A DNA stretch of 18,622 nucleotides from contig WYEK01000073.1 of NCBI GenBank assembly GCA_009903855.1, positions 1 through 18,622 of the forward strand. The letters run 5' to 3'. The translations under genes were made by a program, and so were the position numbers. Shown here piece by piece: positions 14,546 through 18,622 of the stretch. Positions within the stretch are counted from its first letter, which is position 1; each line of letters begins with the position of its first letter. The DNA is from Thermocrinis sp. Its GTDB lineage: Bacteria > Aquificota > Aquificia > Aquificales > Aquificaceae. The notes beneath the pieces are model-generated. The model was not told the DNA's origin. It searched no databases and saw only the letters and a list, made by a program, of their open reading frames with translations.

Positions 14546-14937
14546 GGAGGCGTAGGCTAAGCTTTGATGAGAGGGCATACATAGATGTGGTTCCGTTGGT
14601 GGATACCCTTTTGGCGGTCTTCCTCTTTTTGGCGGTGCTTGCCTTTCAATCTCCCATAACCCTGTTGGCGGTCAAACTTCCCTTTGCCAAAGAAGGCGAA
14701 AAGGAACAGATCACGCAAGTGCTTAGGGTTCAAGTTCTGAAAAATGGAGAATATCTTTACGAAGGTAAAGGGGCTACTTTAGAAGAGTTGGCAAGAGTGT
14801 TTGAAGAAAAAAAGCCAAAAAGACTGATAATAGAAGCAGACGAGGATACCGCCCACAAGTTTGTGGTCTCTTTGATGGACATAGCAAAGGCTAAGCAGGT
14901 GGAAGAAGTGCTTATTGCCACCAGAAGAAGACCCTGA
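14542..14937 (+). CDS. ExbD/TolR family protein
   Basis: Single-pass partner of the ExbB/TolQ channel. A short basic N-terminus is followed by one membrane helix (about 17-36) containing the essential proton-carrying aspartate, D21 in VVPLVDTLLAVF. The rest (about 40-131) is a periplasmic domain that ends IEADEDTAHKFVV...VEEVLIATRR, as in TolR/ExbD. It starts at a GTG overlapping the previous stop (GTGA), with AGGT upstream, and overlaps the next gene by one base (TGATG). With the preceding gene it should form a proton-motive-force-driven motor. The partner that carries force to the outer envelope is not obvious, and the TPR protein upstream is a candidate. Confidence 0.9.
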   Translation: MRRRRLSFDERAYIDVVPLVDTLLAVFLFLAVLAFQSPITLLAVKLPFAKEGEKEQITQVLRVQVLKNGEYLYEGKGATLEELARVFEEKKPKRLIIEADEDTAHKFVVSLMDIAKAKQVEEVLIATRRRP

Positions 14938-15647
14938 TGTTCTTTTTGAAAAAGCTGATTGCTTACTTTATCCTTCCACCCGGGCTTTTGGTAATAGCTT
15001 TTGTGCTCCTTGGTATTTTAACCAAGAGAAAGTTCGCAAAACTTATTGCTTTTTCCTTTGCCCTTTTCGTCTATCTGCTTTCAATAGAGCCCATAAAGGA
15101 TGTGCTTTATAAACCTTTGGAGGAGGCATACCCTGTGCCCTCCAAACCGGAGGGGGATGCCATAGTAATATTAGGTGGTGGTGCCTACAACACGGGCATC
15201 CTCAAAGAGGATTCCACAAAGAGACTGCTTACGGGCTTTGTGCTTCACAAACAGACAGACCTTCCCATCATACTTTCAGGTGGTGCCTCCATCGGTACCT
15301 TACCGGAAGCGGAGATCATGAGGGGACTCCTCTTAACCTTAGGTGTGAATAAAAGCAAAATCCACACGGACGTGAACAGCAAAGACACAGAAGAGAACGC
15401 CCAAGAGGTAAAAAAGCTCTGCGAGAGACTGAGATGTAAAAAAATAATATTGGTGAGTTCAGCTTACCATATGAGAAGGGCGTTGCTTTCCTTTCAAAAA
15501 GCGGGCTTGGAGGTGGTTCCGTACCCTACCGATTTTAAGAGGGATATGAAGTATAATCTTTACAGCCTTTTGCCAAAAATGGGCGTCTTTGCAGACAGCT
15601 ACAAAGCCCTAAGGGAATACTTAGGCTTGGTGTGGTATTCTTTTTGA
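14937..15647 (+). CDS. DUF218 / ElyC-SanA-YdcF-like envelope protein
   Basis: A 236-residue protein with two N-terminal membrane helices (about 6-27 and 33-50) and a DUF218 domain after them. Domain markers are VILGGGAY (77-84), LSGGAS (113-118), SKDTEEN (148-154), ILVSSAYHMRRAL (171-183) and REYLGLVWY near the end. The two-helix layout resembles E. coli ElyC, which affects peptidoglycan assembly and the lipid carrier at low temperature; no enzyme activity is established. It directly follows exbD (TGATG overlap) and precedes murG by one base, which supports a cell-envelope role. SanA or YdcF would be less specific labels. Confidence 0.82.
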   Translation: MFFLKKLIAYFILPPGLLVIAFVLLGILTKRKFAKLIAFSFALFVYLLSIEPIKDVLYKPLEEAYPVPSKPEGDAIVILGGGAYNTGILKEDSTKRLLTGFVLHKQTDLPIILSGGASIGTLPEAEIMRGLLLTLGVNKSKIHTDVNSKDTEENAQEVKKLCERLRCKKIILVSSAYHMRRALLSFQKAGLEVVPYPTDFKRDMKYNLYSLLPKMGVFADSYKALREYLGLVWYSF

Positions 15648-15648
15648 A

Positions 15649-16707
15649 ATGCTTTACATTGCAGGCGGTGGAACCGGAGGACACTTTTTTCCAGCGTTGG
15701 CTCTAATAGAGTGCCTTTTGGAGAGGGAAATTCCCTGTAAGTTCATAGGCGCGGAGAGAGGTATAGAAAGAAAACTTAGCCATTTACTGCCGGTGGAGGG
15801 AAAATTTTTAAAGGTGTATCCTTTTTTGGGAAGGTCCCCCGTAGAAAAGTTAAGGTCCCTTTATAGTATTTTTTCCTCTTCTTTGTCTCTTCTGCAAAAG
15901 CTTGAAAGGAAGGATGTTAGCATTATCTTTGGTGGCTATGCGAGCCTTCCCCTTGGTCTTGCCTCCGTGCTAAAAAGAACTCCCCTCTTTCTTCACGAGC
16001 AGAACTCTATCCCAAGTACTACCAATCAACTTCTCAGCAGGTTTGCCAAAAGGGTGTTTGTATCCTTTGAATACTCCAAAAAGTTTTTCCCAAAGGAAAA
16101 GGTTGTAAAAACGGGCTTGCCGGTGAGAAGGGCTCTAATAGATGGGCTAAAACTCTCCAAGGAACAGGCAAGGGCGTTGTTAAACCTTTCTGACAAGCCA
16201 ACTCTCTTGGTGATGGGTGGCAGTCAGGGTGCTGTCTTTCTAAACAACTTAGCCTTTGAGATATTTAAAAGGGCGGGCTTTCAAGGTGTGCATATAACAG
16301 GAGAGAGGGATTACGAAAGGTTCAAAGACGCCTACAAAAACATGCCCGTCTTAGTCCTACCCTTTACTGAAAACATGGGCTTGATATACAGAGCTTGCGA
16401 TTTAGCCTTGAGTAGGGCGGGTGCCAGCACCATAGCTGAGCTCTCCCTCTACGGAGTTCCTGCCCTGTTTGTCCCTTTCCCTCATGCAATCAGAGATCAT
16501 CAGTATTACAACGCCAAGGAGATAGAAGAGCTTGGAGGTGGATTGGTTATAAGGCAAGAAGAAGCAGAGCTTAACACTGTTCTAAAGCTTTTGGAAAAAA
16601 TCCTTTCCAACAGGGAGGAATTTTCAAAGGCCATAGCTCGCTTTGCAGAGCATAACCCTTGTGAAAAAATCCTCAACAGCCTTCAGGAGTTCCTCCCAAG
16701 AGACTGA
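15649..16707 (+). CDS. murG: UDP-GlcNAc:undecaprenyl-PP-MurNAc-pentapeptide GlcNAc transferase (MurG)
   Basis: Peripheral membrane glycosyltransferase (GT28) that converts lipid I to lipid II, the last intracellular step of peptidoglycan synthesis. The N-terminal glycine loop GGGTGGH is at residues 6-12. HEQN (116-119) and GGSQGA (190-195) are intact, as are the UDP-GlcNAc site SRAGASTIAEL (255-265) and DHQYYNA (283-289). Length 352 is standard. The ATG lies one base after the ydcF-like stop. It is the last gene of the run. Here it is outside a dcw (mur/fts) cluster and follows the ExbB/ExbD and ElyC-like genes. Its last 84 nt are also coding on the opposite strand for the lipoate-ligase-like gene. 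Confidence 0.96.
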   Translation: MLYIAGGGTGGHFFPALALIECLLEREIPCKFIGAERGIERKLSHLLPVEGKFLKVYPFLGRSPVEKLRSLYSIFSSSLSLLQKLERKDVSIIFGGYASLPLGLASVLKRTPLFLHEQNSIPSTTNQLLSRFAKRVFVSFEYSKKFFPKEKVVKTGLPVRRALIDGLKLSKEQARALLNLSDKPTLLVMGGSQGAVFLNNLAFEIFKRAGFQGVHITGERDYERFKDAYKNMPVLVLPFTENMGLIYRACDLALSRAGASTIAELSLYGVPALFVPFPHAIRDHQYYNAKEIEELGGGLVIRQEEAELNTVLKLLEKILSNREEFSKAIARFAEHNPCEKILNSLQEFLPRD

Positions 16708-17262
16708 TAGCTCCTCAAAGGTGATCATCCTATCCCTGAGCCTTTCACTTGGGATACCCATTATTTGCTCAGCTTTGAGATAGTCCAGAGTCCAGAAAAG
16801 GCTCCCGTGGAGCAAAAAACCCCTTTTCCCCACTCTCAGAGCACAGGCTACCAACTTTTTTCCCTTGTATGTTATCTCCCCAAAGGTAGGCTGGAATAGG
16901 CAAAAGTATTCCCTGTAAGAGCCTTCGTAGTTGGAAAGCTCAAGGGAAAGACCTAAACGCTCAAGGCTCTCCTTTAAAAGTCCCATAAGCCTGAGGTAGA
17001 TCTTCTTTGGGCTTTTGCCCCACATTTCCTTTACGTCCACCACCGAGAAGGAGATGTCCCATCCATGCAGAAGGGCACCACCACCGGTAGGTCTCTTTAC
17101 CACATCCACAGGAAAATCCCTTGGTTCTTGGTGAAATCCCAAGCTGATGACGGGTTTCTTCCAAAGGTAAAGCCTAAAAAAAGGTCCTCCACCCTCTTCA
17201 GCCCGCAGGAAGTTCTCATAATCTTTTTGCATGTTCTCATAGCCATCGCAGACCTCAATCAT
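16624..17262 (-). CDS. lipoate-protein ligase A / octanoyltransferase family protein (LipM-like)
   Basis: Member of the biotin/lipoate A/B ligase fold, attaching or transferring octanoyl/lipoyl groups to carrier proteins. Visible signatures are KRPTGGGALLHGWDISFS (56-73; glycine-rich substrate loop with R57), GKKLVACALR (134-143; the conserved acyl-binding lysine K135 or K136) and LLHGSLFW (150-157). C121, in YFCLFQPTFGEIT just before the lysine motif, is placed like the catalytic cysteine of LipM-type octanoyltransferases, so an octanoyltransferase is at least as likely as a ligase. At 212 residues it is short. The ATG at 17262 overlaps the bioB stop as ATGA, so the two cofactor genes form an operon. 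The 3' end lies 84 nt inside murG on the other strand. Confidence 0.78.
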   Translation of the reverse strand: MIEVCDGYENMQKDYENFLRAEEGGGPFFRLYLWKKPVISLGFHQEPRDFPVDVVKRPTGGGALLHGWDISFSVVDVKEMWGKSPKKIYLRLMGLLKESLERLGLSLELSNYEGSYREYFCLFQPTFGEITYKGKKLVACALRVGKRGFLLHGSLFWTLDYLKAEQIMGIPSERLRDRMITFEELSVSWEELLKAVEDFFTRVMLCKASYGL

Positions 17263-18263
17263 TCCAAAACCTTTTCAAGCCTCTCAAGCTTTAGATCCTT
17301 TATGAGCTGATAGTCCTTCTTTATGTCCCTTCCTGCCCTTGTCAAGTAGCCCCCTACCATCATGGCGTTGGTCATTAGCATTGCCATGCCGTAAAAGTCT
17401 CTGAGGGTTTGTTCCCTCCCACCGCAGAGCCTTAGCTCTGCCTTTGGGTTTGTAAATCTAAACATGGCAATTATACGGAGGGCTTCCAATGGCTCCACAC
17501 CCGGTGCCTTCTCCAAGGGCGTTCCCTCGATGGGCATCAAAAAGTTCAAGGGTATAGAATCCACCTCCAGTTCCCTGTAGGTTAGGGCTAAATCTACCCG
17601 GTCCTCATCGGACTCACCCATCCCAAAGATGCCCCCACAACAGGTGGAAAGCCCCACCCTTTTTATTCTCTTTATGGTTTCATACCTCTCTTCCCAAGTG
17701 TGAGTGCTGACGATCTTTGGGAAGAAATTCTTGGAAGCCTCCAAGTTATGATTGGTCCTTTTGACACCCGCTGATTTTAGCTTTAGGAGGGACTCCTCAT
17801 CCAGTGTGCCCGCAGACACGCACACATTTATGGGTAAACCTTCTACCTTTTTTATTTCCTCCACGCTCTCTTTAATCCTTTCCACCTCCTCCGGTGTGGC
17901 AGACTTCCCACTCAAAACTACGCAGTATCTGTTTGCCCCAAACTCCACTGCCCTGTAGGCACCTTCCACAATCTCTTCCTTTGGCACCAAAGGATAAACA
18001 TTTATGGGAGTTTTATAAAACTTAGACTGGGCGCAGAACTTACAGTCCTCCGAGCAAGCCCCACTTTTGGCGTTTATTATTGAACAGAGCTCCACCTTGT
18101 TAGGGTCATGAAAGTGATGTTTGACCTTTTGGGCAAGATACACCAGAAGGGCTATATATTCGTCGGGCGTTTGTAAAATAGCAAGGGCTTCCTCTCTACC
18201 CAGCTTTTCGCCCTCAATAACTCTATCTGAAAGCTCTATTAAAAATTTTTCCCATTTGTCCAT
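17259..18263 (-). CDS. bioB: biotin synthase (radical SAM)
   Basis: Inserts sulfur into dethiobiotin, the last step of biotin synthesis. The radical-SAM cluster motif C70-X3-C74-X2-C77 (ACSEDCKFC) is present. The ligands of the auxiliary iron-sulfur cluster are also there: C114 in NRYCVVL, C148 in INVCVSAG, C208 in LSTCCGG and R278 in LRLCGGRE. Other family blocks are NHNLEAS (171-177) and GIFGMGE (211-217). The 334 residues match the family. The ATG at 18261-18263 has no ribosome site and a TATAAT ends 9 nt upstream, so a leaderless message is possible. The lipoate gene follows with a 4-nt overlap. An IS lies just upstream, within about 30 bp of the start. Confidence 0.96.
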   Translation of the reverse strand: MDKWEKFLIELSDRVIEGEKLGREEALAILQTPDEYIALLVYLAQKVKHHFHDPNKVELCSIINAKSGACSEDCKFCAQSKFYKTPINVYPLVPKEEIVEGAYRAVEFGANRYCVVLSGKSATPEEVERIKESVEEIKKVEGLPINVCVSAGTLDEESLLKLKSAGVKRTNHNLEASKNFFPKIVSTHTWEERYETIKRIKRVGLSTCCGGIFGMGESDEDRVDLALTYRELEVDSIPLNFLMPIEGTPLEKAPGVEPLEALRIIAMFRFTNPKAELRLCGGREQTLRDFYGMAMLMTNAMMVGGYLTRAGRDIKKDYQLIKDLKLERLEKVLE

Positions 18264-18272
18264 AGCAAATAA

Positions 18273-18278
18273 ATTATA
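18273..18278 (-). promoter_or_regulatory. -10 box of bioB
   Basis: TATAAT on the minus strand with 9 nt between it and the bioB ATG. No Shine-Dalgarno sequence lies between, so transcription may begin at or near the start codon. No biotin-repressor operator was recognised; the -35 region would fall at the IS end (around 18296-18301). Confidence 0.45.
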
Positions 18279-18345
18279 ATCCTTCTTAAAAAATATACCT
18301 CGGGTGAGAAATTCAGAAAAGCTAAGAAAATCTTCTGAAAAAAGC

Positions 18346-18389
18346 CCTTAGTGGGCAGGGGTTTATAATACCCTCAAATCCCACTAAGG
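18346..18389 (+). promoter_or_regulatory. 10-bp inverted repeat around transposase promoter, able to mask its ribosome site
   Basis: CCTTAGTGGG (18346-18355) and CCCACTAAGG (18380-18389) are perfect inverted repeats. Between them is TATAAT (18364-18369). The 3' arm contains AAGG, the first part of the AAGGAGG ribosome site (18386-18392) for the ATG at 18400. A transcript from the internal promoter would lack the 5' arm; a read-through transcript would contain both arms. Confidence 0.6.
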
Positions 18390-18399
18390 AGGCGCAACA

Positions 18400-18622
18400 A
18401 TGAACTACCTTAATAGTTTATACCAACAAGTCCTTCTGTCCATCTCTATAGTCTTGTCAGACTGTGAAAAACAAGTGAAAGTAGGAAGACCGCCAAAAGT
18501 TTCAGACTTACAAATAGCTTGCCTGTATGTTATGTCCTATATAACAAACACACCAGTGTTTAATCTTGCTAAAATCCTTATAGACCCTTCCATTCAGTCT
18601 TATCACTTGTTTAGAAAATATA
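18400..18622 (+). CDS. transposase, N-terminal part (IS982-like?), truncated by window end
   Basis: Open frame of 74 complete codons to the window edge, starting at an ATG with AAGGAGG seven bases upstream. The segment VGRPPKVSDLQIACLYVM (residues 28-45) resembles the 'G-R-x-P-K-x-S-D' opening of IS982-type and related DDE transposases. The catalytic residues would lie beyond the window. The strong ribosome site and IS-like flanks support a transposase. The family label is tentative. Confidence 0.6.
   Translation, partial: MNYLNSLYQQVLLSISIVLSDCEKQVKVGRPPKVSDLQIACLYVMSYITNTPVFNLAKILIDPSIQSYHLFRKY

Larger units (their letters stand above)
18294..18622 (+). mobile_element. left part of an insertion sequence, running off the window
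   Basis: The left end is placed near 18294-18297 because sequence from here (18294-18313) recurs at 8082-8063 with one mismatch. An inner inverted repeat TTCAGAA (18312-18318) with TTCTGAA (18333-18339) follows, then a promoter, a second inverted repeat and a transposase start. The right end is outside the window, so size and family cannot be fixed. Confidence 0.55.

Overview
The window looks like chromosomal DNA from a thermophilic, chemolithotrophic member of the Aquificaceae, close to Hydrogenobacter or Thermocrinis. Two genes carry most of that inference. The small cytochrome c at 2803-3099 is nearly the Hydrogenobacter thermophilus cytochrome c552 as I remember it. The phosphoglycerate-mutase-fold protein at 10781-11416 matches the unusual phosphoserine phosphatase PspA described from H. 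thermophilus. The proteins are rich in Glu, Lys and Leu, and genes are packed with 1-26 nt overlaps. No stretch longer than about 140 bases lacks a gene. No tRNA, rRNA or CRISPR array was seen.

Layout. (1) 9-2739: a HerA-type ATPase on +, meeting a dtd-murI pair on -. (2) 2740-4120: a divergent promoter, then cytochrome c552, a small protein ending in Cys-Cys, and an ArsA/Get3-like ATPase, all overlapping. (3) 4112-8002, all -: recN, a stand-alone TnpB-like RNA-guided-nuclease relative, and an 8-oxoguanine DNA glycosylase (ogg). The TnpB unit sits between the two DNA-repair genes and ends in a strongly structured segment that looks like its guide (omega) RNA. (4) 8003-8104: a short non-coding gap holding copies of the IS end seen at 18.29 kb. 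(5) 8105-16707, +: a PsiE-like membrane protein, then a compact eight-gene run: ino1, class-V aminotransferase, pspA, a large secreted TPR protein, exbB/tolQ, exbD/tolR, an ElyC/YdcF-like DUF218 protein and murG. (6) 16624-18263, -: bioB followed by a lipoate ligase/octanoyltransferase relative whose 3' end overlaps murG by 84 nt. (7) 18294-18622: the left part of an insertion sequence with the first 74 codons of a transposase.

How the genes fit together. The long + operon joins inositol phosphate synthesis, a probable serine-synthesis pair and an envelope module (TPR, proton-driven ExbB/ExbD motor, ElyC-like factor, MurG), so its 3' half points to peptidoglycan and envelope maintenance. recN and ogg are repair genes, and bioB and the lipoate gene are cofactor genes. 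The likeliest little-described material is the zinc-ribbon-less TnpB relative with its pseudoknotted candidate omegaRNA, and the CC-tail protein paired with an ArsA-like ATPase behind a c-type cytochrome.
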